Shown here: positions 1-9,671 of the stretch, in pieces
Layout of the letters: every line of letters starts with the position of its first letter
How positions within the stretch are numbered: position 1 is the first letter of the stretch
Assembly: GCF_014839805.1 (NCBI RefSeq)
Contig: NC_051120.1
Location: forward strand, 6,014,001-6,078,000
From: Manduca sexta
Lineage: Eukaryota; Arthropoda; Insecta; Lepidoptera; Sphingidae
Direction of reading: 5' to 3'
DNA: 64,000 nucleotides
Program-made: the position numbers and the translations under genes
The notes under the pieces: model-generated
Databases searched by the model: none
The model's input: only the letters and a program-made list of their open reading frames with translations
Told to the model about the DNA's origin: nothing

Positions 1-108
1 CAGGTTATCAATCCTAAATAATAAAATATAAAAGGACTACGGCCTCAGGAATAAAGGCTTGCGTTTTTTAAAATAGGTTCCACATTAAGTGCTTGTATTA
101 TATTTCAG

Positions 109-387
109 GCGTGGCTGGACACTGAGAATGTTAATCCAGATTTGGCTCTTGAGCATTTAAAACCAGTTAAATTATTATCATGGCACAAAGTATCTACGAC
201 TGTGAATAACTCAAGAAATAAATCCGATGATTGTAATAAAAGGATGAAAGTTGAAGAGAGTAAGAAATCGCAAAAATCTTTAACTGCTTGGCTCACAAAA
301 CCAGAAAAGAGAAAAGTTTCAGATGAATGTAATCGACAAGTCAAGAAAATAAAAATTGAATCGTGTACAAAATCCAACAGTTCATAA
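109..387 (+). CDS. Hmces: HMCES (abasic-site processing protein), last coding exon, partial
   Basis: This is the 3' terminal exon of a gene running off the left edge. A TTTCAG acceptor ends at 108 and the frame is open to TAA at 385-387. The peptide starts AWLDTENVNPD and contains WHKVSTTVNNSR, matching the end of the SRAP domain of HMCES (the animal form has HxVSxxVNNSRN). HMCES crosslinks through its N-terminal cysteine to abasic sites in single-stranded DNA at replication forks; that catalytic part lies outside the window. The Lys-rich tail carries SQKSLTAWL, which resembles the degenerate C-terminal PCNA-binding motif known in HMCES. The first codon may be split by the intron. An AATAAA at 386-391 overlaps the stop codon. 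Family assignment is by recall of conserved residues, without a search. Confidence 0.8.
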   Translation, partial: AWLDTENVNPDLALEHLKPVKLLSWHKVSTTVNNSRNKSDDCNKRMKVEESKKSQKSLTAWLTKPEKRKVSDECNRQVKKIKIESCTKSNSS

Positions 388-391
388 TAAA
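386..391 (+). promoter_or_regulatory. poly(A) signal of HMCES overlapping the stop codon
   Basis: The stop TAA is followed directly by TAAA, so AATAAA starts on the second base of the stop. If used, the 3' UTR would be only about 20 nt. Another site downstream could be the one really used. Confidence 0.45.
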
Positions 392-729
392 ATGTTGAAT
401 CCTTTTATAAGACTAAACCATTAGTACTTATGTTTTAATTTTATCTATAGATACAGGTAAAACATTTAGTAAGGTAGATAATCACTTTTTAAATATCTTT
501 TATCAAAAAGCCAAATTGTAGCGCAGAAAAGATTATCTAGTTGAGTTAAAAAAAAAGTTATAAAAGTGTAATTGGTTGGAAGTGTTTACAGGTACTTACC
601 TATTAAACAATAGAAAATAATTACGCATAAACAGGCATGACGCCACCGTAAGGTAGAATGAAAATTGATGCTAGTATAAGAAAGAGATGGAGGGATATTC
701 CTACTACGCGCCCACCTTTGTTAATTGCA
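392..729. other. Intergenic, nothing recognised
   Basis: AT-rich sequence after HMCES with no exon-like open frame and no clear repeat boundary. Confidence 0.5.
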
Positions 730-1440
730 AATCAATACATATTTTAAACTACATTTTGCTCGGCTTCTGTTCGACCGGCGTGAAAGTTTTTTAGGGATAT
801 AGTTTCCCGGGATAAAAATCACGCTATATATTATCATAGGATAGAAAGTAAGTAGCCTATATTCTTCCCAGGGTCTCAATCAATCTCCATACCTAATTTC
901 ATCTAAATCCGTTGGGTAGTTTCTTTCTCGCATTAAGATAGGCAGACAGATGCGACGGCAGGCTTTGTTGTATGATAAGTATATTTTTTTAGAACTTTTT
1001 AAGAGGAACAATTCCATGATAACCACCGATACATATATATGTACTATGTACTAGATCTGATATGACAACGATTCATGTTTTAGAGCTGCAGCCTAACTTT
1101 ATTTCTAACTCCAGATTTTGAACAAATACTGCACCTATAGGGAAGTTCGTGTCTATAGAATATACGTCAATGATTGTCACTATTTGTTGCGTACCTAACT
1201 TTAACCGTTTGCTCAGCGCACGCAACGGAACTCTTAAGAAGTAGAAATTTTCCCCGTTTTTGCAACATTTTTCATTGCTCTTCGCTCTTATTGGTCGTAG
1301 CGTGATGGATGATATACCTACCTACAGCCTTCCTCAATAAATGGGCAATCCAATAATAAAATAATATTACAGTTTGAACCAGTATTTCCTGAGATTAACA
1401 TGCTCAAACAAACCCTTCACCTTTGTACAGTAGTATAGAT
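730..1440 (-). mobile_element. Degraded Helitron copy
   Basis: This is a diverged copy of the Helitron at 5393-6403, in the same orientation. It shares in order the hairpin-like start (GC-rich after TTTTG), the CCCGGG...CCCAGGGTCTCAA block, CAGACAGATGCG, AGAGGAACAAT, the CAGCGCACGCAACGGAA block near 1215, one unit of the 122 bp repeat, and the end GTATAGAT. About 170 bp at 1015-1190 have no match in the other copies and look like a later insertion. Confidence 0.65.
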
Positions 1441-1529
1441 AAGAATTTCAACCTTGCCTTCTAATTTGATGCTTTTCGATAGTGTTATAGTGAATCTACG
1501 TATATGTACAAAATCAAACATACTAAATA

Positions 1530-1660
1530 GTCACCACCGTGGTGAGATTTCCGGTTCCATCCCCGGGTCAGATAAAATAATCTTGGGTCTTTCCACTCCG
1601 TATTAATTTTGAGTCTGGACTTTTGTCCGATAGACATGAATAGATAACGATGACCCATAA
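1530..1660 (+). mobile_element. SINE fragment, diverged
   Basis: The stretch resembles the tRNA-like head and following block of the SINE family at 60297-60555: CCGGTTCCATCCCCGGGTC, then CTTTCCACTCCGTATTAATTTTGAGTCTGG. It is strongly diverged. Confidence 0.45.
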
Positions 1661-1856
1661 AATATTATGGGTAAAATATTTTTTTTTTTAAATACTTTAA
1701 CCCATTTACCCACCCCAGGGGAAATAACTACGGATTAAGTTACTATGGAGGATAGAGGTGATAAACTGTGTAAAGATTTTTTAAATGTGTGGTATACTGA
1801 TATTGATATTACTTAGCGGATTTAGCTATAGCCGGTCTTGGTTTAGTTATGACTGT

Positions 1857-2243
1857 CTCGGTGGCGTAATTGTACACGGTACTAGTACGACTAATGCGCT
1901 GAGGTCTTAGGTTAAAATCCCGGATCGGGTCAAAATAATTGTGACTGGGTTTTTCCATCGTAAAACATTACTCAGTCTCAGCTCGGAGTCAGAAAGTTGA
2001 CGGTGTGATACCGTCGTGCCTCGGAAAGCACGTAAAGCTGTTGGTCCTGGCAGGATCCCTCTCCGGTCATGTGGGATTGCCGTCTCATCGAACTATGACA
2101 GTGAAGGAACAGAGAGTACACCTGGGTATTGCGCACACACTTGTGCACTATAATATCTCCTGCGTACCTGGCTGATCTCCGTTGAGATTGGCCACCGTGG
2201 CCGAAAATTCGGCTAGGATTCATTCATATATATATATATATAT
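1857..2243 (+). mobile_element. tRNA-derived SINE with (TA)n tail
   Basis: The element starts with a tRNA-like head (GGTGGCGTAATTG, then a degenerate B box near 1905). It continues with a body containing AAGCACGTAAAGCTGTTGGTC and TGATCTCCGTTGAGATTGG, and ends in about nine TA units. The body layout matches a common lepidopteran SINE. The open frame on the minus strand is only chance. Confidence 0.65.
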
Positions 2244-2885
2244 AGCTGGTCTGTCTGACCAAGCATAGGTTTAACTACCTATGTTATAAAACTCTATTGA
2301 TAAGCGAAAGTTCTGTGTTGGTAAAAAAACATTCTTTTAATTGTTTTCAAACGATATAAATAATCAATTTGATTCAGTTTAAAACCAAACTTACACTCTT
2401 GTCAATTGTTACCGTGGCTCGACGCAACGTTGCCAGCTTGCCTCCCTACACACAAATGCACCATCGATATTCGATATACTTAAGTTTTTATGTAGTAGGT
2501 AGGTACTTTCTATTGATTTTCTATACCTACACTAATTAAAAAGAAACATGTCAGGTAGTACCTAAACAGTGCACATGTATAAAACAGATTTTTTTTTGTA
2601 GGAGAGTTTTATACCGATTAAAACGATTTATTTGGGGTTTAATACCGGTAACATATGGTATAAAACGTTTTATACAGTTTTTTTTATATCTATAACCTGG
2701 CCTCTGACCCAAAAGCCTGTGGACTTCAAGGCTCAGTAGTAGGACAATAATTATATCATCACGGACACATGTCTACTAACGATCGTTTGCCTTCCAGCTA
2801 GACCAAAGAAGACCAGCGAAACCCATTCGTTGAGCCAGTGTGTAAGCAGTCTGGCATATACCGAAGGTTGCGTGAGTGAATGATA
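2244..2885. other. Intergenic, nothing recognised
   Basis: AT-rich sequence with no coding signal. It lies between the SINE and the first complete Helitron. Confidence 0.5.
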
Positions 2886-3641
2886 TCTATACTTCTATAC
2901 TATTATATAAAGCTGAAGAGTTTGTTTGTTTGATCGCGCTAATCTCAGGAACTACCGGTCCAAACTGAGAAATTATTTTGCGTTGGATAGCCCTTTGTTT
3001 GTGGTGTGCTATAGGCTATATATCATCACGCTATACCCAATAGGAGCGGAGCAGTAATGGCTAATCTCAGGAACTACCGGTCCGAACTGAAAAATTCTTT
3101 TTGTGTTGGATAGCCCTTTGTTCGTGGAGTGCTATAGGCTATATATCATCACGCTATACCCAATAGGAGCGGAGCAGTAATGGCTTATCTCAGGAACTAC
3201 CGATTCAAACTGAAAAATTATTTTTGTGTTGGATAGCCCTTTATTTGTGGAGTGCTATAGGCTATATATCATCACGCTATAACCAATAGGAGCGGAGCAG
3301 TAATGAAACATGTTGAAAAAACGGGGACAATTTATTAATTTTGAGAGCTTCCGTTGCGTGCGCTGCGTAAACGGTTATAGTTATGCAACAATAAAGTAAG
3401 ACGGGATTGTTCCTCTTAAAAAGTTCTAAAAAATATATTATAAAACAAAGTCCCCCGCTGCATCTGTCTGCCTGAACGTGTTAAACTCAAAAACTACCCA
3501 ACGTATTAAGATGAAATTTGGTATGGAGACAGTTTGAGACCCTGGGAAGAACACAGGCTCCCGGGAAACTACTACTTTTATAACGGAAAACTTTAGCCTG
3601 AAAAACTTTATAACGCGGGCGGAGCCGCGGGCAAAAGCTAG
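2886..3641 (+). mobile_element. Helitron, nonautonomous, complete (copy 1)
   Basis: The element begins with TC after A (2885), as TCTATACTTCTATAC. It ends with a GC-rich hairpin (GCGGGCGGAGCCGCGGGC), then AAAAG and CTAG, followed by T. These are the hallmarks of Helitrons: 5' TC, 3' hairpin plus CTRR, and insertion between A and T with no target duplication. It holds three tandem units of about 122 bp and has no coding capacity. Confidence 0.8.
2936..3304 (+). repeat. Tandem repeat, 3 x about 122 bp, inside Helitron
   Basis: Three units each start with (G/C)CTAATCTCAGGAACTACC, or TTATCTCAGG in the third, at about 2938, 3060 and 3183. Each ends with AATAGGAGCGGAGCAGTAATG. Units differ at only a few bases. 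Confidence 0.85.
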
Positions 3642-3833
3642 TATATTATATAATGATAGCTTTGCGTCAACTAACCGGGGCGGGTTAGTTCGCATTATTG
3701 CATGCAGGGATGTTATGGATAAGAAATTTCGGATCTGGATAGGGATATGGATATAGGAATAAAGTTATATCGGTTTTGCATACGGCTACGGATATGTAAT
3801 TATTTCGGATTATCCGCTAGTTTCGGTTACAGA
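3642..3833. repeat. Low-complexity GGATAT-rich stretch
   Basis: The span contains degenerate GGATATGG/CGGATAT repeats around 3715-3820, next to the hAT insertion site. Confidence 0.4.
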
Positions 3834-4980
3834 CAGTGATGTACAAAATACCCTGTACAAAGTATCTGGAATACAAAATACAAAATACTTTTAAATTAAG
3901 TATTTCAGATACCAGATACAAAATACTTTCGAGAAAGGTATTTGAAATACTAGATACAAAATAGGTATCTTATAAATACTTTTTAAAATACAAGTACTTT
4001 TGTAAGAAAACAACATTTGAATTTAAATTTGTTTGTTATAGATCATCATTATAGATCACAAGAATAATTATTTTAATTTTAAGTTAGATTAAACAAAACC
4101 AGCTCTTCAAACATCTTATCACTCATTTTCCTTCGATGAGGCCACATGATCATACCCCCATAAGAAAAAAGTCGTTCCACAGAGGCAGAGCTCGGCAAAC
4201 AAGTGTATTTTAAAATTTATTTTTTTATTGTAGTGTAAGTATTTAAGCTCTTTAGGCTTATGTCTTTATTATTAAGGTATTGCAATGTTTCTAAGTCAGC
4301 AGCGCTGGCAGGAAACCCCGTGTTTTCGCCACTTGCAATAGAGGAATCAGAATCCGCTAAAAAGATGTAATAAGATTCATCCTTTCACTTATTTAATATC
4401 ACCTTCTACATTGTCCAAAGCCTCAGATTCTTGTTTTTTCAGATCAATTTATTTTTCGTGTTCCAGTCAGTATAAGTTCTTTTACATATTCTTTACGCTC
4501 TTTTGGTACCCACTTCATTTTAAAAAAACGGATCGGATCGAAAGGAAGTATATAGTATAGAAATAGATAAAGTAGCTGAATAAAATAAAGCTTACGTTTC
4601 CATATTTACGATCTCCAATTTCACAAAAGTAAACGAAAAATAACTGATTTCAAATCTATCATAACTATTCATAACAGCCGGTGAAATTTGTAGAAAGAAA
4701 GAGTCGCTATCTATTAATTTTTCCTCAAGTATAGTGTCCAAGAACGGCTCGGTCAGTTCTACGCATTTATTTTATAAACGACACCAAATAATCTCTACTT
4801 TTTCTAAAGTATTTTATCAGAAAAAGTATTTATAAAATACTAAGATACTAAACAAAAGAATTTAAATACAAGATACAAAATCCTTTCTAAAAAAGTATTT
4901 TAGATACAAGATGAAAATACGTATTTTGTATCTTGTATCTGTATTTCAAATACTTGTATCTTAGATAAGTCACATCACTG
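3834..4980 (-). mobile_element. hAT element, nonautonomous (copy 1)
   Basis: The 1147 bp element has terminal inverted repeats CAGTGATGT...ACATCACTG. It is flanked by a perfect 8 bp target duplication GTTACAGA at 3826-3833 and 4981-4988. Subterminal regions are full of GTATTTTGTATC-like repeats in both orientations. The interior has a broken transposase tail read on the minus strand. It is nearly identical to the copy at 23478-24602. The 8 bp duplication and CAG...CTG ends place it in the hAT superfamily. Confidence 0.92.
4079..4400 (-). pseudogene. hAT transposase C-terminal remnant (hATC dimerisation domain)
   Basis: Read on the minus strand, the end of this frame gives LPSSASVERLFSYGG, then MWPHRRKMSDKMFEELVLFN and a stop at 4079-4081. 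That is the conserved hATC dimerisation motif of hAT transposases. Upstream in the same frame is a stop (TAA after ...TIKK), preceded by an acidic/Ser stretch and LETLQYLNNKDISLK. The DDE catalytic core is absent, so this is a derived element that cannot make an active enzyme. Confidence 0.85.
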
Positions 4981-5049
4981 GTTACAGATAATAGATAAAA
5001 ATAGTATGTAATACAGTAGAGCGTCGATTACTAACTAACGATGAACTAA

Positions 5050-5372
5050 AAGCGGCGATAGCCTAGTTTGGTGTGGAACGGACTGCCGAGACGAATGTCC
5101 GCAGGTTCAAATCCCAAAGGCACACACCTCTGACTTTTCTAAAATCATGTGTGTATTCTTTGTGAATTTATCGTTCGCTTTAACGGTGAAGGAAAACATC
5201 GCGAGGAAACCTGCACATCTGAGAAGTTCTCTATAGGAATTTCGAAGGTGTGTGAAGTCTACCAACCCGCACTAGGCCAGCGTGGTGGACTAAGGCCTAA
5301 TCCCTCTCAGTAGTAGAGGAGGCCCGTGCTCAGCAGTGGGCAAGTATATAATACAGGGCTGATATTATTATT
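5050..5372 (+). mobile_element. tRNA-derived SINE (Metulj-like)
   Basis: The head has Pol III boxes (A box around TAGCCTAGTTTGG, B box GGTTCAAATCC at 5103-5113). The body is the widespread lepidopteran SINE: GAGGAAACCTGCACATCTGAG, then GTGTGTGAAGTCTACCAA, CTCAGTAGTAGAGGAGGCC and GGGCTGATATTATT with a TTA-rich tail. The next Helitron begins about 20 bp after the tail. Confidence 0.8.
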
Positions 5373-5392
5373 ATATTTATTATTATTCTAAA

Positions 5393-6403
5393 CTAGCTTT
5401 TGCCCACGGCTCCGCCCGCGTTATAAAGTTTTTCAGGCTAAAGTTTTCCGTTATAAAAGTAGTAGTTTCCCGGGAGCCTATGTTCTTCCCAGGGTCTCAA
5501 ACTGTCTCCATACCAAATTTCATCTTAATACGTTGGGTAGTTTTTGAGTTTAACACGTTCAGGCAGACAGATGCAGCGGGGGACTTTGTTTTATAATATA
5601 TTTTTTAGAACTTTTTAAGAGGAACAATCCCATCTTACTTTATTGTTGCATAACTATAACCGTTTACGCAGCGCACGCAACGGAAGCTCTCAAAATTAAT
5701 AAATTGTCCCCGTTTTTTCAACATGTTTCATTACTGCTCCGCTCCTATTGGTTATAGCGTGATGATATATAGCCTATAGCACTCCACAAATAAAGGGCTA
5801 TTCAACACAAAAATATTTTTTCAGTTTGAATCGGTAGTTCCTGAGATAAGCCATTACTGCTCCGCTCCTATTGGGTATACCGTGATGATATATAGCCTAT
5901 AGCACTCCACGAACAAAGGGCTATCCAACACAAAAAGAATTTTTCAGTTCGGACCGGTAGTTCCTGAGATTAGCCATTACTGCTCCGCTCCTATTGGGTA
6001 TAGCGTGATGATATATAGCCTATAGCACTCGGCAAACAAAGGGCTATCCAACACAAAAAGAATTTTTCAGTTCGAACCGGTAGTTCCTGAGATAAGACAA
6101 TACTGCTCCGCTCCTATTGGGTATAGCGTGATGATATATAGCCTATAGCACTCCACGAACAAAGGGCTATCTAACACAAAAATAATTTTTCAGTTCGAAC
6201 CGGTAGTTCCTGAGATAAGACATTACTGCTCCGCTCCTATTGGGTATAGCGTGATGATATATAGCCTATAGCACTCAACGAACAAAGGGCTATCCAACGC
6301 AAAAAGAATTTTTCAGTTTGGACCGGTAGTTCCTGAGATTAGCGCGTTCAAACAAACAAACAAACAAACTCTTCAGCTTTATATAATAGTATAGAAGTAT
6401 AGA
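5393..6403 (-). mobile_element. Helitron, nonautonomous, complete (copy 2, inverted)
   Basis: This is a reverse-oriented copy of the element at 2886-3641. Its 3' end is CTAG at 5393-5396 with the GC hairpin just inside, and its 5' TC is the complement of GA at 6402-6403, flanked by T (A on the other strand). It carries about five 122 bp tandem units against three in copy 1. No open frame for a Rep/helicase is present. Confidence 0.8.
5735..6355 (-). repeat. Tandem repeat, about 5 x 122 bp, inside Helitron
   Basis: Units begin CATTACTGCTCCGCTCCTATTGG or close variants near 5731, 5852, 5974, 6099 and 6222. Each ends with the GGTAGTTCCTGAGAT(A/T)AG block. Confidence 0.85.
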
Positions 6404-6830
6404 TACAGTTTCGCCGTGAAACATATTGTATTTCATTAACACGGAATGTCACTGGGTTTAAATAAAAAAAATTGAAAATAAAATGTTAGGAAACATATCT
6501 CTAAAATTCACTTTGGATTATTTTTTTTTCCGTAAGTTAAATTTTATAGTGAGTGAGTGAACAACTATCTAAAAGTATCTCTTCGAATGTGATTTTGCTT
6601 TCTTTATAACGACGAGATAGAAAGTGACAACACTACTTTGTAAAAGGTATGAGATAATCATTTTTAAAATTTTGAATTTCTCTTCTGAATAATTCAGATT
6701 GTGAAAAACGTATGTGTAAAAGGTCCGGCCTAGAACTTAAAACAATGTTTGAACCATAGACAAAAAAATTGTTTTGACTGGTTCATGGTTGTGACAGTTC
6801 TAATATCAATAGTGATTATAAAATGTTGAG
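6404..6830. other. Intergenic upstream of SARNP
   Basis: No gene or repeat boundary is recognised. The stretch should contain the SARNP promoter, but no TATA box at a sensible distance is evident. Confidence 0.4.
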
Positions 6831-7006
6831 ATTTGTAACATAAATTTTATGCTATCTTGCTCTTTTATACAGAAACTACTAATAACCATCTCATTTGCTC
6901 AGAATTATTTCATAAGTTTCTTGGAGCTACTCCCAGTTCGTGGTAATCGCGGTTATTTTCTTGTCGAATATTTGTTTGATATACCTGCATATAATAATTG
7001 CAAACC

Positions 7007-7783
7007 ATGGCTGATTCTACCGTCGCTGATGTTAGTAAGATGAAGGTAGTAGATTTACGCAAAGAGCTAAAGTCACGTGGACTCTCATATGCCGGGGATA
7101 AAGCGGAACTTGTTGCAAGACTTCAGGCAGCTATGTCTCCAGAAGAACACGGCGATATAAACTTGGATTCAGATGAAATAGATTCCGATGGGGTTTTGGA
7201 GGATGAAGATGACAAAAGCCAATCAGACATGTTGGATACATTGAATGAAGATCTTGCTCTTGCAGACCACCAATCTCCGCCGCCAGCCTCCGCCGATGTC
7301 AAACCTACCCGTACACTCAAACGCAAAATAACCACAGAGGCGAAGGAAAAAAGCGAAGAAAAAGACGTCCCATCAAAAAAAATTGTTTTGAACAGAGCCT
7401 CATCCATTACAACAGCATCAGTTAAACAAGATGAGAAAACTGAAGAGCAGCCGGCGGAAACAAATGCACCTTCTGATAGTAATAAAATTAAAATCACATC
7501 AGATGTAGATGCTAAAACAAGGTTGCAAATGAGGGCTAAGAGATTTGGACTGCCAGTCAAAATGACTGAGGAGGAAAGGAAAGAAGCCAGGAAGCAAAGG
7601 TTTAATCAGAACAGCACAACAACACTCAGCACATCTGAAGTAACGGGTACATTGAGTGAAAATCTGGATAAATTAAAGAAAAGAGCAGAGAGGTTTGGCC
7701 AGTCAGTGTCCAAAATTATGACTGATATTGAAAAGAAAGAAAAATTGGAAAAGCGGAAAGCTAAATTTAGTGCTGGAATTTAA
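7007..7783 (+). CDS. Sarnp: SAP domain-containing ribonucleoprotein (SARNP/CIP29/Tho1)
   Basis: This is a single-exon, 258 aa nuclear protein of the SARNP/Tho1 family, which binds DNA/RNA and works with the TREX complex (UAP56/DDX39) in mRNA export. Residues about 8-42 form a SAP domain (KMKVVDLRKELKSRGLSYAG, then KAELVARLQ). An acidic stretch follows (DSDEIDSDGVLEDEDD), then a Lys/Ser/Thr-rich linker. The C-terminal half has the family's RAxRFG motifs (RAKRFGLPV, RAERFGQSV), used in yeast and human for helicase binding. I chose the ATG at 7007 because it has a strong CAAACCATGG context and puts the SAP domain at the usual N-terminal distance. The frame is open three codons further upstream. 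The length fits the family (about 210-260 aa). AATAAA lies at 7856-7861. Confidence 0.93.
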   Translation: MADSTVADVSKMKVVDLRKELKSRGLSYAGDKAELVARLQAAMSPEEHGDINLDSDEIDSDGVLEDEDDKSQSDMLDTLNEDLALADHQSPPPASADVKPTRTLKRKITTEAKEKSEEKDVPSKKIVLNRASSITTASVKQDEKTEEQPAETNAPSDSNKIKITSDVDAKTRLQMRAKRFGLPVKMTEEERKEARKQRFNQNSTTTLSTSEVTGTLSENLDKLKKRAERFGQSVSKIMTDIEKKEKLEKRKAKFSAGI

Positions 7784-7855
7784 AATGACTAAATATTGTA
7801 CATAATTTAATGTTTCATGTACTGAAGTGCAGATATTGACTTACACATTAAGAAT

Positions 7856-7861
7856 AATAAA
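7856..7861 (+). promoter_or_regulatory. poly(A) signal of SARNP
   Basis: AATAAA lies 73 nt after the stop codon. Cleavage is expected about 15-25 nt downstream, inside the 3' UTR of the opposing SAMTOR gene. Confidence 0.7.
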
Positions 7862-7885
7862 ACAATTTTATCAAAATTGATATGT

Positions 7886-7891
7886 TTTATT
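7886..7891 (-). promoter_or_regulatory. poly(A) signal of SAMTOR
   Basis: TTTATT on the plus strand is AATAAA on the minus strand, 59 nt after the SAMTOR stop. Cleavage would fall close to or past the SARNP cleavage site. Confidence 0.65.
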
Positions 7892-7949
7892 TGACACAAA
7901 ATCCTAGTCATCACAATAAAAAAGTTATATGCTTAAGAGTAGTTGAAAT

Positions 7950-8930
7950 TTAAAAATCTTCATTACAAAAAGGTAATTCTTGAAAATCTTCGGGTTTAAA
8001 TGCAACCCTGTTCAGACCGCTTCCTGATGGTGCATTCAAGTCAACATAGTCATCATCTTTGTTAAAATCTTGAGGAATGTTGATTTCATATTCCATATTA
8101 GCTTCCTTGTATAAATATGCCCAACGTTTTGCTATGTTTGGATGTAAACTCTTTCTAAATGCCATACAATGCATATATTTGAATTTCTCATACTTTATTC
8201 TTGAAAATCCCATCAGCGCTAAGGAATAACGCCAGCACTTCATAATCTTACTGTTTGCACCGACATGCTTGGAATCAGGTGTACTTATTACTAATAATCC
8301 TCCCGGTTTCAATATGTCATATGCTTTTTCACAAGCATTTATCCTCAGCTGGGAACTAGGGAGGTATTCCAAAAAGAAACAAAAAGCCACAACATCAAAT
8401 GAACATTGTTCCAGTTGAGTGACCTGGGAATTTCCAACAACAGTCTTATCTCCCACTGGAACTTGTAAAAAGTCGCACTGGAATACGGAATCATTGGCAG
8501 GACACAGATCAATCGCAAATACATCCAAAAAGGGATATTGTTTAAAAGGATTGTAGCAACTACCAACATCAATGAATTTCAATGTTTCTGAAAAACTTTC
8601 TATAGTATCTAGAGTTAAATTTAATTTTTTTGCGACGTCATAGTCTTTTTCCCTGTAATATTCGTAGAACAAATTTACAAAATAATCATTACACAGATCT
8701 ACTGTCCACTTAATTCGCGAGTTAGCTTTGCTTAAGTCGTCGGCAATGTTTTGCTCCCAGTGAGCAGTGGCTAAAGTTTGCATACATTTAGCATACGAGG
8801 CTAACTTTTCTTTATTTTCGCAATGCTTTTGCCATGCCTTCTCTGCTCCTAGTTTTAGTGTAGATCTTCTCAGAGCAGAATGAACATCTTTCACATATTG
8901 TGATAAACGTTGGTGTTCTTCACTTGCCAT
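7950..8930 (-). CDS. Samtor: S-adenosylmethionine sensor SAMTOR (BMT2 family)
   Basis: This intronless gene encodes 326 aa of the SAMTOR/BMT2 family (human C7orf60). SAMTOR binds SAM and, when SAM is low, binds GATOR1/KICSTOR and restrains mTORC1. The Rossmann-type methyltransferase fold is visible: motif I FIDVGSCYNPF at about 119-129, the acidic motif II AIDLCPA at 139-145, QCDF at 151-154, then VVAFCFFLEYLPSSQLR, LKPGGLLVISTPDSKH and MAFRK, all family hallmarks. I chose the ATG at 8930, giving MASEEHQRLSQ. The frame stays open another 18 codons upstream (MYSFLS...), but that part looks like 5' UTR. The tail is acidic (DFNKDDDYVD). It converges with SARNP, 166 bp between stops. Confidence 0.93.
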   Translation of the reverse strand: MASEEHQRLSQYVKDVHSALRRSTLKLGAEKAWQKHCENKEKLASYAKCMQTLATAHWEQNIADDLSKANSRIKWTVDLCNDYFVNLFYEYYREKDYDVAKKLNLTLDTIESFSETLKFIDVGSCYNPFKQYPFLDVFAIDLCPANDSVFQCDFLQVPVGDKTVVGNSQVTQLEQCSFDVVAFCFFLEYLPSSQLRINACEKAYDILKPGGLLVISTPDSKHVGANSKIMKCWRYSLALMGFSRIKYEKFKYMHCMAFRKSLHPNIAKRWAYLYKEANMEYEINIPQDFNKDDDYVDLNAPSGSGLNRVAFKPEDFQELPFCNEDF

Positions 8931-9192
8931 TGTAGTCGCCCTTTTTAAGTAGGATAGCAATCGAATTGATAAAAAACTATACAAATACTATCACAATTCA
9001 ATTTCATATTGGGATCAGACGTAAATATTTTAAGCAGCTGTCAGTTGGACCATCCGGTTGCGCCGGGCTAACCGGGCTTGTCGGATCGATAACGATTTAC
9101 GACAAAGAGCGAACGAAATTTTCCATATTATCTTTAAAATTTATAATTCTCTTTGGAGCGAATTTAGGATAAATCATAGACAAAAAACACAG

Positions 9193-9671
9193 GTATCTAT
9201 CAGTGTTGCCAGAAGGTTACATTTCTTACATTTTTCGTTACTTTTGACCCCCTCGCGTAACATGTAAGTAATTTTTACATTTAAGGCAATTTTCGTAACT
9301 TTTGACAACAACAAGATTTGTAATACTAAATTTTTATTGTAAACAGTTTACGAACGCATTTCAATTCAACGCATCCGAATTGAACGCATCTAAAAAGTAA
9401 TTCACTCCATATCACACTCAGAGATTGCTCGCCATGACAAAATGAAACGTATCTTGGATATATTAAAACTTGATTTTGCTTGAGTATGCGCGCGCACGTT
9501 TCCTATTTCGCAGTTTCCCGTGGTTCGTGGTTTCGTAGCTACAGAAATGCTTGCCCAAAAACACGTAAATTAAAAGAAAAACAATAATGTAACTTTTGCA
9601 GCAAAAATGTAACATTTCAGGAAACGAAACGTAACTTACGACTCAAAGGCCCTGGCAACACTGGTATCTAT
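9193..9671. mobile_element. hAT-type MITE (463 bp) with target duplications
   Basis: The element is 9201-9663, with ends CAGTGTTGCCAG...CTGGCAACACTG (12 bp inverted repeat). It is flanked by a perfect 8 bp duplication GTATCTAT (9193-9200 and 9664-9671). The interior is non-coding, with TAACATTT/GTAACTT motifs repeated in both orientations. The 8 bp duplication and CAG terminus indicate mobilisation by a hAT transposase. This family is different from the 1.1 kb hAT elsewhere in the window. Confidence 0.9.

Noticed and set aside
1978..2223. 81 aa minus-strand open frame
   Set aside because: Falls in the body of the SINE at 1857-2243.
2936..3304. Tandem 122 bp units considered as a CRISPR or satellite array
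   Set aside because: No repeat-spacer pattern; the units lie within Helitron ends and recur only in Helitron copies.
7123..7560. 145 aa Ser-rich open frame on the minus strand
   Set aside because: Antisense shadow of SARNP.
8930..8984. Upstream extension of SAMTOR by 18 codons
   Set aside because: The extra residues do not resemble the family; the MASEEH start fits the expected N-terminus.
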